DNA of 61,317 nucleotides from contig JAKLFE010000025.1 in NCBI GenBank assembly GCA_022711355.1, positions 1 to 61,317 of the forward strand. The letters are read 5' to 3'. The translations under genes and the position numbers were made by a program. Shown piece after piece: positions 42,012-49,694 of the stretch (positions within the stretch are counted from its first letter, which is position 1; every line of letters starts with the position of its first letter). The stretch is from Spirochaetota bacterium (GTDB lineage: Bacteria; Spirochaetota; Spirochaetia; Treponematales; Rectinemataceae). Under the pieces are notes generated by a model. The model saw only the letters and a program-made list of their open reading frames with translations. It was not told where the DNA came from and searched no databases.

Positions 42012-43531
42012 ACGAATTGCGTCGCGAGGCGCATGATGTTCTCTTGCGTGGCCTGCTTCCCCTCGAGGGTGCCGGTGTGCCGCCCGGCGCAGAGGACCAT
42101 GATGCGGTGCGACATGCCCAGGAGCTCGGGCATCTCGGACGAGACCATGATGATGGACTTCCCGTTCCTGGCCAGCTCGGCCATGATCGTGTAGATCTCG
42201 TACTTGGCGCCGACGTCGATGCCGCGCGTCGGCTCGTCCATGATGAGGATGTCCGGCAGTGTCATGAGCCAGCGGCTCACGAGGACCTTCTGCTGGTTGC
42301 CCCCCGAGAGGTTCTGGATCTGCGTCCCCATCGAGGGGGTCTTCGTCCGGAGCGCCTCGTTGAGCTTGGCGGCCTCCGACTCGATCCTCCGGTGCTCGAG
42401 CAGGCGGGCCTTGCCCAGGTAGCGCCCGAGGGAGGCGACGGAGGTGTTCACCGTGACCGAGAGCAGGGGGAAGATGCCCGAGCCCCGGCGGTCCTCGGTG
42501 ATGAGGCCCAGGCCGTGGGAGATCGCGTCGCGCGGCGAGCGCACGCGGACGAGCCCGCCGTCGACGAGGATCTCGCCCGAGGCGACCTCGCGGAGCCCGA
42601 AGAGGGCCTCGACGAGCTCGGTGCGCTGCGCCCCGACCAGGCCGCCGATGCCGAGGATCTCGCCCCGCCTGAGGTCGAAGCTGACGTCCCGGAAGGAGCG
42701 CGGGTTCGCGGCGGTGAGGCCGCGGACCTCGAGGCGGACCTCCCCGGGAACCGAGGCCACGGGCGGGAAGCGGTCGGTCGTGTCGCGGCCGACCATGAGG
42801 CGGATGAGGCCGTCCTCGTCGAGCTCGCTCGCGGCGTAGGTGCCGACCATCCTGCCGTCGCGCATGACGGAGACCTCGTCGGCGATCTGGAATATCTCGC
42901 TCATCTTGTGCGAGATGTAGATGACGGCGACGCCCCGGGAGCGCAGGTCGCGGATGATCCTGAACAGGTGCTCGGTCTCGGTCTCGGTGAGCGAGGAGCT
43001 CGGCTCGTCCATGACCACCACCGAGGCGTCGTACGACACCGCCTTGGCGATCTCGCAAGCCTGCTGCTTCGAGATGGACAGGCCGCCCATCCGGTCGGCC
43101 GGATCGATCTCCATGTCGAGGCTCTTCATGAGGGCCGCGGTGTCCTCGTGCATCTTGCGGTGGTCGAGGAAACGCAGGGGCCCGAAGGAGCGCATGGGCT
43201 CGCGGCCGAGCCAGACGTTCTCCCGCACGGAGCGGTCGGGCACGTTCAGGAGCTCCTGGTGGATCATGGAGACGCCCGAGACGAGGGCGTCCTTCGCGCT
43301 GTGGAACTTGACCTTCGCGCCCTTGAGCACGATATCGCCCGAGTCCTCGCGGTAGATGCCGAAGAGGCACTTCATCAGCGTCGACTTGCCGGCGCCGTTC
43401 TCGCCCATGAGGGCATGCACGGTGCCCGGGCGGACCTTGAGCGTGACGTCGTTCAAGGCCTGGACGCCCGGGAAGCTCTTGGATATCCCGAGCATCTCGA
43501 GGACGTAGCCCGAGGCCGTATCGTTCGGCAT
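42008..43531 (-). CDS. Sugar ABC transporter ATPase, RbsA/MglA type (two ABC domains)
   Basis: 507 residues. The first ABC domain has Walker A GENGAGKST (43-51) and Walker B VVMDEPSSSLT. The second has a degenerate Walker A (GLVGAQRTELVEALFG), signature LSGGNQQKV and LIMDEPTRGID. Loss of the second Walker A is normal for this family. It energises the importer with the permease (ATGA overlap) and the binding protein. A 145-base repeat element separates it from the binding-protein gene. Confidence 0.95.
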   Translation of the reverse strand: MPNDTASGYVLEMLGISKSFPGVQALNDVTLKVRPGTVHALMGENGAGKSTLMKCLFGIYREDSGDIVLKGAKVKFHSAKDALVSGVSMIHQELLNVPDRSVRENVWLGREPMRSFGPLRFLDHRKMHEDTAALMKSLDMEIDPADRMGGLSISKQQACEIAKAVSYDASVVVMDEPSSSLTETETEHLFRIIRDLRSRGVAVIYISHKMSEIFQIADEVSVMRDGRMVGTYAASELDEDGLIRLMVGRDTTDRFPPVASVPGEVRLEVRGLTAANPRSFRDVSFDLRRGEILGIGGLVGAQRTELVEALFGLREVASGEILVDGGLVRVRSPRDAISHGLGLITEDRRGSGIFPLLSVTVNTSVASLGRYLGKARLLEHRRIESEAAKLNEALRTKTPSMGTQIQNLSGGNQQKVLVSRWLMTLPDILIMDEPTRGIDVGAKYEIYTIMAELARNGKSIIMVSSEMPELLGMSHRIMVLCAGRHTGTLEGKQATQENIMRLATQFV

Positions 43532-43566
43532 CTATACCCCTCCGGAACCAGATGAAGAATTTTCCC

Positions 43567-43711
43567 AACGCAGAGGACGCAGGGGAGAGGGAGGAAAGGG
43601 AAAAAGGAATTGAGAGAGGGAAAGGGGGGAAGCGATCATCCAAATCCTCTCGTCCCCATCTCCCTCTTTACATCCCGTTCTTCCCTCCGCGCCCTCTGCG
43701 CCCTCCGCGTT
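43567..43711. repeat. MITE-like imperfect inverted-repeat element, about 145 bp
   Basis: The ends mirror each other: AACGCAGAGGACGCAGGG at 43567-43584 against the complement AACGCGGAGGGCGCAGAG of 43694-43711. The left half is almost all purines and the right half almost all pyrimidines, so on RNA it would fold as one long imperfect hairpin. Short AT-rich flanks surround it. It has no coding potential and looks like a small non-autonomous mobile or dispersed repeat. It lies inside the importer operon, between the binding-protein stop and the ATPase start, where it could also tune expression. Confidence 0.65.
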
Positions 43712-43731
43712 TATTTTATCCTAGGATCGGA

Positions 43732-44829
43732 TTACTTCACGAATTCCTTGTAGTTGTCCTTCGTGACGGCCTTGAAGGGGACGAGGTAGCACTGGCCGAT
43801 GACGGCGGCGTCGTTGGCCGGGGCCTCGTCGCCGGGCGTGGTCTCGGGCTTCAGGCCCCAGGCCTCGAAGCCGGCCTTGTACTTGCCCTGCGCCATGGCG
43901 AGGGCCAGCTCGAAGGCGGTGGAGGACTGGCCGACGGAGTCCTGGAGGACCGTGGCGTAGAGCTTGTTCTCGGACATGGACTTCAGGGCGACCTGGGTCG
44001 CGTCGACGCCGAGGACGGGCACCTTGAGGACCGTGCCGTCGCCGTCGGTATCCTTGGTCAGGTCCTTGGGATCGTCCACGTACTTCGCGGTGAGGAGGGA
44101 CTCGACGGCGCCGAGGGCCATGCCGTCGTTGTTGGTGATGACGATGTTGAACTTGCCCTTGAAGGCGGCGATCCAGGCGTCCATCTTCTGCTGGGCCTCG
44201 TCCGGCTTCCAGTTGGCGGTGTCCTGGGCGACGACGTTCACGGTGTAGCCCTTGTCCTTGAGGCCCTGGAGGACGGCGTCGGTGCGGTACTTCTGGGCGG
44301 GGTGGCCGAGCTGGCCGAGGAGCATGAGGGCGTTGATCGTCTTGTTCGCGCCGAGCTTCTTCGGGTTCTTCTGGAAGTAGTCGTCGATGATCTGCGCCTG
44401 GATCTGGCCGGCGACGGACTCGGGGCTGGAGGCGAGGAAGAAGTTCTTGCCGACCTTGAGGGCCGCGACGGAGGGCTGGATGTTGGAGAAGGCGGCCCCG
44501 CCCTTCTTCTTGGCGATGGCCTGGGCCATCTGCTCGGTGGCCTCGGTCTGGTTCGGGACGATGACGAAGTACTTCACGCCCTGGCTGAGCAGGGTATTGA
44601 GCTGGTCGAGCTGGGTGGCCTGGTCGGATCGGGAGTCCAGGAGCTTGAGCTCGACGCCCGCCTTCTCGGCGAGGACCTTGACGTTGGCCGCGTAGTCGGC
44701 GACGAACTGCTCGTCCAGGTTGCGGATGAGGGCACCGATGACGGGCTTGCTCGACTTGGACTGGCAGCCGATCAGGGAACCGGCCGCGAGGACGACGAGG
44801 GCCAGTGCGAGAATGGACATTCTCTTCAT
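43732..44829 (-). CDS. Sugar-binding lipoprotein, RbsB/MglB type
   Basis: 365 residues. Lipoprotein signal ending SLIGC (Cys22), then the two-lobe periplasmic-binding fold (PVIGALIRNLDEQFVADYA; NNDGMALGAVESLL; VPVLGVDATQ). A Ca-binding-like loop with KDTDGDGT resembles the calcium site of galactose-binding protein MglB. GAGGAG precedes ATG. Second gene of the operon after fucU. The fucU and fucI context points to L-fucose; galactose or arabinose cannot be excluded. Confidence 0.93.
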   Translation of the reverse strand: MKRMSILALALVVLAAGSLIGCQSKSSKPVIGALIRNLDEQFVADYAANVKVLAEKAGVELKLLDSRSDQATQLDQLNTLLSQGVKYFVIVPNQTEATEQMAQAIAKKKGGAAFSNIQPSVAALKVGKNFFLASSPESVAGQIQAQIIDDYFQKNPKKLGANKTINALMLLGQLGHPAQKYRTDAVLQGLKDKGYTVNVVAQDTANWKPDEAQQKMDAWIAAFKGKFNIVITNNDGMALGAVESLLTAKYVDDPKDLTKDTDGDGTVLKVPVLGVDATQVALKSMSENKLYATVLQDSVGQSSTAFELALAMAQGKYKAGFEAWGLKPETTPGDEAPANDAAVIGQCYLVPFKAVTKDNYKEFVK

Positions 44830-44855
44830 AACGCTCTCCTCTTTGAATCTCTCTA

Positions 44856-44874
44856 GCCAGCGCGACGCGCTGGC
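44856..44874. promoter_or_regulatory. 8-bp hairpin between fucU and the binding-protein gene
   Basis: GCCAGCGC (44856-44863) pairs with GCGCTGGC (44867-44874), loop GAC, midway between the fucU stop and the binding-protein ATG. Probably an mRNA processing or stabilising element, or partial terminator. Confidence 0.5.
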
Positions 44875-44893
44875 CGAATGCCGAAGCAGGGAC

Positions 44894-45331
44894 CTACCTG
44901 GAAACCGGGATGACGCCCTTCTTGAGGATCACGTTGCCGTACTTGACCGTCTCGCCGGTCATGACCACCGCGAAGGCCTTCCTGGCCCGCTCGTAGAAGG
45001 CGAAGCGCTCGATCCAGGCGAAGGGCGGGGTGCCCGGCCAGCGCCCATCGATGGCCGAGCGATAGGCCAGCTCCACCGAGGGGTCGAGCTCGTCCCCCGG
45101 CACCGGCGCCATCAGCATCACCGGAGCCTCGACGTAGGAGTCGAGGTTGATGAGGCCGAGGATTCCGTCGAGGAGCTCGGGGATGCGGATCCCGTCCGCG
45201 CGGATGACGCGGGAGTTGGTGGAATCGCCGGGGAAGAAGGCGTCGGCGAGGACGATCTCGTCGCCATGGCCCATTCGATGGAGGGTGGAGAGGAGCTCGG
45301 GGGAGATGCAGGGGGCGATGCCGATCAGCAT
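44894..45331 (-). CDS. fucU: L-fucose mutarotase (RbsD/FucU family)
   Basis: 145 residues, normal length. Opens MLIGIAPCISPELLSTLHRMGHGDEIV, the FucU block with catalytic His in RMGHGD; ADAFFPGDS and the C-terminal TGETVKYGNVILKKGV complete it. Interconverts alpha and beta anomers of fucose to feed the isomerase. I chose ATG 45331 because GGAGG lies before it; the in-frame ATG at 45403 lies near the -35 box. First gene of the importer operon controlled by the double LacI operators. Confidence 0.93.
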   Translation of the reverse strand: MLIGIAPCISPELLSTLHRMGHGDEIVLADAFFPGDSTNSRVIRADGIRIPELLDGILGLINLDSYVEAPVMLMAPVPGDELDPSVELAYRSAIDGRWPGTPPFAWIERFAFYERARKAFAVVMTGETVKYGNVILKKGVIPVSR

Positions 45332-45378
45332 GGTTCCTCCAGGGGAGCCGGATGGCTTGCGACAGCTATCCTTGCAGA

Positions 45379-45433
45379 TGTAATCGTTTACCATAAACCT
45401 CAAACTGTCAACAAAAATTTGTAAACGATTACA
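45379..45433 (-). promoter_or_regulatory. Promoter of the fucU-importer operon flanked by two LacI-type operators
   Basis: TGTAAACGATTACA (45420-45433) and its near mirror TGTAATCGTTTACC (45379-45392) are centred 41 bp apart, about four helical turns. Between them on the minus strand is a perfect TTGACA -35 box (45411-45406). The downstream operator overlaps the expected -10 region. The region is strikingly AT-rich for this genome. The layout fits repression by one LacI tetramer or two dimers, most likely the regulator encoded beside fucI. Confidence 0.85.
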
Positions 45434-45556
45434 CGAATTTCCCCCAGCTCACATGCGGTCGATCCGGGCAAGGGGCGCCGGACCCGATCTGCCCCGCGGC
45501 CGACCCCCCTTGCACCGCCCCCCTTCGGCGGCCCCGCGGCGCCGGACGAGGAGGGC

Positions 45557-46726
45557 CTACAGGGCGAGCCGGTAAATCTCCCGGACCTCGTCCGGGCCGA
45601 GGGGCAGGAAATGGCCGAGCTTCCGGCTGCCGCCCTCGGTCGCCTTCGCGGCCATCTCCTCGATCCGCTCGCTCCCGATGCCCAGGCCAGCGAGCCTGAT
45701 CGCGAGGCCGAGGGAGGACCAGAAGGCCTCGAGGCGGGCTATGCCCTCGCGGGCGCTGCGCTCCGGATCGACGAAGGACTGCTCGACGCCCCAGACCTCG
45801 ACCGCGTAGCGCAGGAAGCGGGCCGGGTCGTGGGAGAAGACAAGCTTCATCCAGGCGGGGAAGATCGTCGCGAGCCCGGCCCCGTGGGCTATGTCGTAGG
45901 CCCCCGAGAGCTCGTGCTCGATCTCGTGGGAGCCCCAGTCTCCCTCGCGCCCGGTATTGAGGAGGTTGTTGTGGGCGATCGTGCCGGCCCACATGAGCTC
46001 GGCCCAGGCATCGTAGTCGTCGCGCTTGCGCATGACCCGCGGCGCCGCGTCGATGACCGTCCGGAGCGTGGCCTCGATGAGGCGGTCGGTGAACTCGACG
46101 GGCCGCGAGTTGGTGAAGTAGCGCTCCATGAGGTGGGACATGATGTCGGCGACCCCGTTGGCGACCTGGGCGTCGGGCAGGGTGAAGGCCAGCTCGGGAT
46201 CGAGGATCGAGAAGCGGGGGTAGACCAGCTCGGAGTTGAAGGCCCGCTTGAGCCAGCCATCCTCCTTCGTGATCACCGTGCCCGTGCTCGCCTCGCTGCC
46301 CGCCGCGGGGATGGTCAGGACGGTGCCGACCGGGAGGGCGGCCCGGGGCTCGGCCTTGCCGGCGTAGAAGTCCCAGACGTCGCCCTCGTAGGGCACGCCC
46401 GCGGCTATGGCCTTGGCCGAGTCGATGGCGCTCCCCCCGCCGACGGCGAGGACGAGGCCGAGTCCCCGCTCGCGGCAGAGCCGAATGCCCTCGCGCACGA
46501 GGGAGAGGCGCGGATTGGGCTTGACCCCGGGCAGCTCGACCACGGAGATGCCCGCGGCGGCAAGGGAGGCCATGAGCCGGTCGTAGAGGCCGGTCCGCTT
46601 GATGCTCCCGCCGCCGTAGTGGAGGAGGACCTTCGTGGAGAAGGCGGCGGCCTCCTCGCCGACCCGCGCCTCGGTCCCGCGGCCGAAGATGATCTTGGTG
46701 GGATTGCGGAAGGTGAAGTCGTCCAT
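45557..46726 (-). CDS. Iron-containing alcohol dehydrogenase (butanol-dehydrogenase type)
   Basis: 389 residues, group III ADH. NAD(P)-binding GGGSAIDSAKAIA; metal ligands in ADIMSHLMERYF, SHEIEHELSG and YDIAHGAGLATIFPAW. It resembles YqhD/BdhA-type enzymes that reduce aldehydes with NADPH. In a fucose-fermenting locus it could reduce lactaldehyde to 1,2-propanediol, the FucO role, though FucO is a different subgroup. TATACT lies upstream and AGGGGG precedes ATG. Divergent from the PfkB-type kinase gene. The downstream gap (45434-45556) holds only GC repeats. Confidence 0.9.
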   Translation of the reverse strand: MDDFTFRNPTKIIFGRGTEARVGEEAAAFSTKVLLHYGGGSIKRTGLYDRLMASLAAAGISVVELPGVKPNPRLSLVREGIRLCRERGLGLVLAVGGGSAIDSAKAIAAGVPYEGDVWDFYAGKAEPRAALPVGTVLTIPAAGSEASTGTVITKEDGWLKRAFNSELVYPRFSILDPELAFTLPDAQVANGVADIMSHLMERYFTNSRPVEFTDRLIEATLRTVIDAAPRVMRKRDDYDAWAELMWAGTIAHNNLLNTGREGDWGSHEIEHELSGAYDIAHGAGLATIFPAWMKLVFSHDPARFLRYAVEVWGVEQSFVDPERSAREGIARLEAFWSSLGLAIRLAGLGIGSERIEEMAAKATEGGSRKLGHFLPLGPDEVREIYRLAL

Positions 46727-46820
46727 GCGGGCCCCCTATTCCAGCTCAGTATACGGCATAGGCAGGCGGGCCGCGAGGGCCCGGACAGGCCCGATATGGA
46801 CGAGGCCGATCGGGAGAAGC

Positions 46821-46832
46821 TATAGTCGCGGC
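46821..46832 (+). promoter_or_regulatory. Leaderless-type -10 box before the PfkB-type kinase gene
   Basis: TATAGT (46821-46826), then CGCGGC, then ATG 46833. Confidence 0.55.
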
Positions 46833-47750
46833 ATGAGCAGCGAAAGCCCCTGCCTCGTCGTGTGCCTGAACCCGGTGATCCAGAAGACCCTCGCTTACGC
46901 GGGTATCCTCAAGGGCGAGGTCAACCGCTCGGCCGAGCATCGCGTGGACGCCTCGGGCAAGGGCGTGAACGTGGCCCGGGTCCTGACCCAGTCCGGCCGC
47001 CGCGCCATCCACCTCACCCAGGCGGGCGGCCCCACGCGCGAGTGGTTCCTCTCGCTCTGCGCCGCCGACGGCCTCGAGCTGCGCTGGGTCGAGTCGGGCT
47101 CGGAGATCCGCTTCTGCTACACGATCGTCGACCGGGCCGACGGCACGGCCACCGAGCTCGTCGAGGAGGCCCAGCCCGTGGCGCCCGGCACCGGCGCCCT
47201 GGTCCTCGCGGAGTTCGACCGGGCCCTGCCCGAGTGCGGGGCCGTCGTGATCTCGGGCACCAAGGCCCCGGGCTTCGAGGAGCATGTCCTGCCGGAGATG
47301 GCGCGGCGGGCCAAGGCCGCGGGCAAGCTCCTCGTCCTCGACATCAAGGGCGCCGACCTCAGGGCCTGCCTGCCCTTCGGGCCCGACCTGGTCAAGCCCA
47401 ACCTCGCCGAGCTCCTGGCCACCTGGCCCCTCGCCGATCCGGCCCGGGCCGGCCTTCCGGAGCTGCGCGCCCACGTCGCCGCGCTCGCCGCGCGGCTCCA
47501 GGGCGAGGGGGGCAGCCGCCTCGTCGTCACGCGCGGCCCCGAGCCGGCCTGGTACTGGGACGGCGGGGCGCTGCGCGAGGAGCCCGCGCGGGCCTGCGCC
47601 CCCCTCAACCCCACGGGCTCGGGCGACGCCTTCACGGCCGGCCTCGCCGCGGTCCTGTCGGCCGGGGGCTCGATGGCCGAGGCCGTGGCCGAGGGCATGC
47701 GCCTCGGCGCCCGCAACGCCGAGCTGCTGAAGCCCGGCTCGATCCTCTAG
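46833..47750 (+). CDS. PfkB-family sugar-phosphate kinase (1-phosphofructokinase/tagatose-6-phosphate kinase type)
   Basis: 305 residues. Opens VVCLNPVIQKTLAY like FruK and LacC; ASGKGVNVARVL is the sugar-binding block and NPTGSGDAFTAG the catalytic, anion-hole block (Asp base). It phosphorylates a ketose phosphate to a bisphosphate in the cytoplasm. Stands alone on the plus strand, divergent from the alcohol dehydrogenase and convergent with the large DeoR-led operon. It could supply a bisphosphate-aldolase route for sugars processed there. Leaderless-type start. Confidence 0.9.
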   Translation: MSSESPCLVVCLNPVIQKTLAYAGILKGEVNRSAEHRVDASGKGVNVARVLTQSGRRAIHLTQAGGPTREWFLSLCAADGLELRWVESGSEIRFCYTIVDRADGTATELVEEAQPVAPGTGALVLAEFDRALPECGAVVISGTKAPGFEEHVLPEMARRAKAAGKLLVLDIKGADLRACLPFGPDLVKPNLAELLATWPLADPARAGLPELRAHVAALAARLQGEGGSRLVVTRGPEPAWYWDGGALREEPARACAPLNPTGSGDAFTAGLAAVLSAGGSMAEAVAEGMRLGARNAELLKPGSIL

Positions 47751-47757
47751 CCCTGGC

Positions 47758-48426
47758 CTAGCCCAGGATCGCCCGGTCCGCCCGGGCCAGGTCGGGGGCC
47801 GTCCAGTCGGCCCCGGCCCCGCGCAGGGCCGCGGCGTCGAAGCTCCCCGTGATGCCCAGGCAGGCGCAGCCCGCGGCCTTGGCCGCCGCTACGCCGCTCA
47901 ACGCGTCCTCCACGACGAGGCAGCGGCCCGGGTCGGCGCCGAGGCGGCGGGCCGCCTCGAGGTAGATGTCGGGGAAGGGCTTCTTGCGCGCCACGTCCAG
48001 GCCGTTCACCACGGCGTCGAAGGCATCCTCGCCCAGGCCGAGCTCGCGGAGGTTGGCCTCCATCTTCGGGCGGTCGGCGCTCGTGGCGAGGGCGGTCTTG
48101 AGGCCCCGCTCCCGGCACTCCCGCACGAAGGCCGCAGCCCCGGGCAGCTCCGCGAGCTTGCCGCGGATCAGCTCGCCGTAGATGGCGTAGGTGCGCTCCT
48201 TGTCGGAGGGCAGGTCGAGCCCGATGCCGCGCTTCTCCGCGACGCCGCCCAGGAAGCGGTCCTCGCCGGTCCCGACGAAGGGGAGGAATTCCTCGGCCTC
48301 GACCGCGGCCCCGTGGCGCTCGGCGAACATCGCCGTCGCCGCCGCGATGATGAAGGGCTCGGAGTCCGCGAGGACCCCGTCCATGTCGAAGAGCACCGCC
48401 TGCAGGCGCCCGCGGGCGCCGCTCAT
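47758..48426 (-). CDS. HAD-family phosphatase / beta-phosphoglucomutase-like protein
   Basis: 222 residues. Motif I FDMDGVLADSEP (nucleophile and acid Asp), a helical cap, motif II TSAD, and motif III/IV KKPFPDIYL with VVEDALSGVAAAKAAG. This subgroup includes beta-phosphoglucomutases and hexitol or sugar phosphatases. Last gene of the DeoR-led operon, overlapping the dehydrogenase gene (ATGA). I infer a sugar-phosphate phosphatase or mutase in the same pathway. Confidence 0.88.
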   Translation of the reverse strand: MSGARGRLQAVLFDMDGVLADSEPFIIAAATAMFAERHGAAVEAEEFLPFVGTGEDRFLGGVAEKRGIGLDLPSDKERTYAIYGELIRGKLAELPGAAAFVRECRERGLKTALATSADRPKMEANLRELGLGEDAFDAVVNGLDVARKKPFPDIYLEAARRLGADPGRCLVVEDALSGVAAAKAAGCACLGITGSFDAAALRGAGADWTAPDLARADRAILG

Positions 48427-49685
48427 ATCGCCGGGGCCTTGGCCAGGACGAGGTCCTCGGCCTCCTTGGACCACAGGCCGTTATGCGACTTCACCGCGCG
48501 CGCGAGCTCGGCGAGGAGGGGATCGCCCCTCCCCTTCTCCTCGAGGTCGGCCAGGGCGACGAGGGGCAGGCGCTTGTGCGTGTAGATGAGCTTCTTCCCG
48601 CCGGGGATCTTGTCGAGCCGTATCGTGGTGTCGGCCACCGCGTCGAGGCCGCCCACGTGGGTGATCATGGCCACCGGGTTGAGCGTCCCCGCCGCCATCA
48701 TGGCCAGGGACTCGACGATGTCGTCGGTGTTCCCGCCGGAGGTGCCGACGAGGTGATGGGACTCGTAGTGGACGTCGTAGAAGTTGAGCGATGCCGAGAA
48801 GGAGGTGTCGGTCGGGCCGGCGAAGAAGTTGAGGCAGCCGTCGGGCCCGAGGAGGCGGTCGCCGAGCTCGACCACGGGCCGCACCGGGGCGAAGACGAAG
48901 ACGTCGTCGAAGAGCTTGCCGCCGTTGAGCCCGCGCAGGCGGGCCACGGGATCGGGCAGGTCCCTCGTGTTCACGTAGCGGAGCTCGACGCCGTTGCGGG
49001 CCGCCTCCTCGACGGTGAAGATCGAGGCGGCGCGGGCGAGGCGGGCCTCGTCGATGTCGGTGACGACCACGCGCGCGGGCCTGCGGGGGGCGTGCATCGC
49101 GTAGTCGATGGCCCCCATGCCCATGGGCCCCACGCTCGCGAGGAGGGCCAGGCTCCCGCCCTCCTTGATGCCCATCTCGTGGACGTAGGAGCCGCCGCGG
49201 GTGTGGTACTGGGCGTGGTAGGCGCCCACGATGCAGGACATCGGCTCGGAGAGGGAGCCCATGAAGAAGGCCTCGGCCTCGTACTCGAGGAGGCAGCCGG
49301 ACTCCATGACCTCGGCGGGGATCACGACGTAGGTGGCGTCGCCGCCGATGTGGGGATAGGAATAGCCGGGGGCCCAGAGGCTGCCTTGGTAGTTCAGGGC
49401 GGGCTGGATGGCGAACTTCTGCCCGGGCGCGAAGCGGCCCCGCCACTTCTTCCCCACCTCGACGAGCTCGCCGCAGAACTCGTGGCCGACGATCACCGGG
49501 TTCGAGGCCAGGGGGGCGCGCACCCGCTTGTGCTTGTCGCCCTGCATGGCGAGCTTGTGGCTCGACATGCAGATCGAGTCGGAGACGACCTTGGCGAGGA
49601 TCTCGTCGTCCTCGATCGCGGGGAGATCGAACTCCTCGAGCCGCAGGTCGTCGATCCCGTAGAGCCGCACCGCTTTGGTCTTCAT
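48423..49685 (-). CDS. Zinc-type alcohol dehydrogenase, L-sorbose-1-phosphate-reductase-like
   Basis: 420 residues, MDR superfamily. A GroES-like N-terminal domain has ICMSSHKLAMQGD and NPVIVGHEFCGELVEVG (zinc His/Glu). A Rossmann domain has SVGPMGMGAIDYAM and VVVTDID. The length and C-terminal block (HLVGTSGGNTDDIVESLAMMA) resemble SorE of L-sorbose catabolism, which reduces sorbose-1-phosphate to glucitol-6-phosphate. Follows the FGGY kinase by 9 bases. It probably interconverts a sugar phosphate and a polyol phosphate in this operon. Confidence 0.85.
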   Translation of the reverse strand: MKTKAVRLYGIDDLRLEEFDLPAIEDDEILAKVVSDSICMSSHKLAMQGDKHKRVRAPLASNPVIVGHEFCGELVEVGKKWRGRFAPGQKFAIQPALNYQGSLWAPGYSYPHIGGDATYVVIPAEVMESGCLLEYEAEAFFMGSLSEPMSCIVGAYHAQYHTRGGSYVHEMGIKEGGSLALLASVGPMGMGAIDYAMHAPRRPARVVVTDIDEARLARAASIFTVEEAARNGVELRYVNTRDLPDPVARLRGLNGGKLFDDVFVFAPVRPVVELGDRLLGPDGCLNFFAGPTDTSFSASLNFYDVHYESHHLVGTSGGNTDDIVESLAMMAAGTLNPVAMITHVGGLDAVADTTIRLDKIPGGKKLIYTHKRLPLVALADLEEKGRGDPLLAELARAVKSHNGLWSKEAEDLVLAKAPAI

Positions 49686-49694
49686 GCTTCCCCC

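Noticed and set aside
45434..45556. Repeated GGCGCCGGAC and CCCCGCGGC words downstream of the alcohol dehydrogenase gene
   Set aside because: Short GC words repeat by chance in this composition, and no clean hairpin with a loop of sensible size could be drawn.
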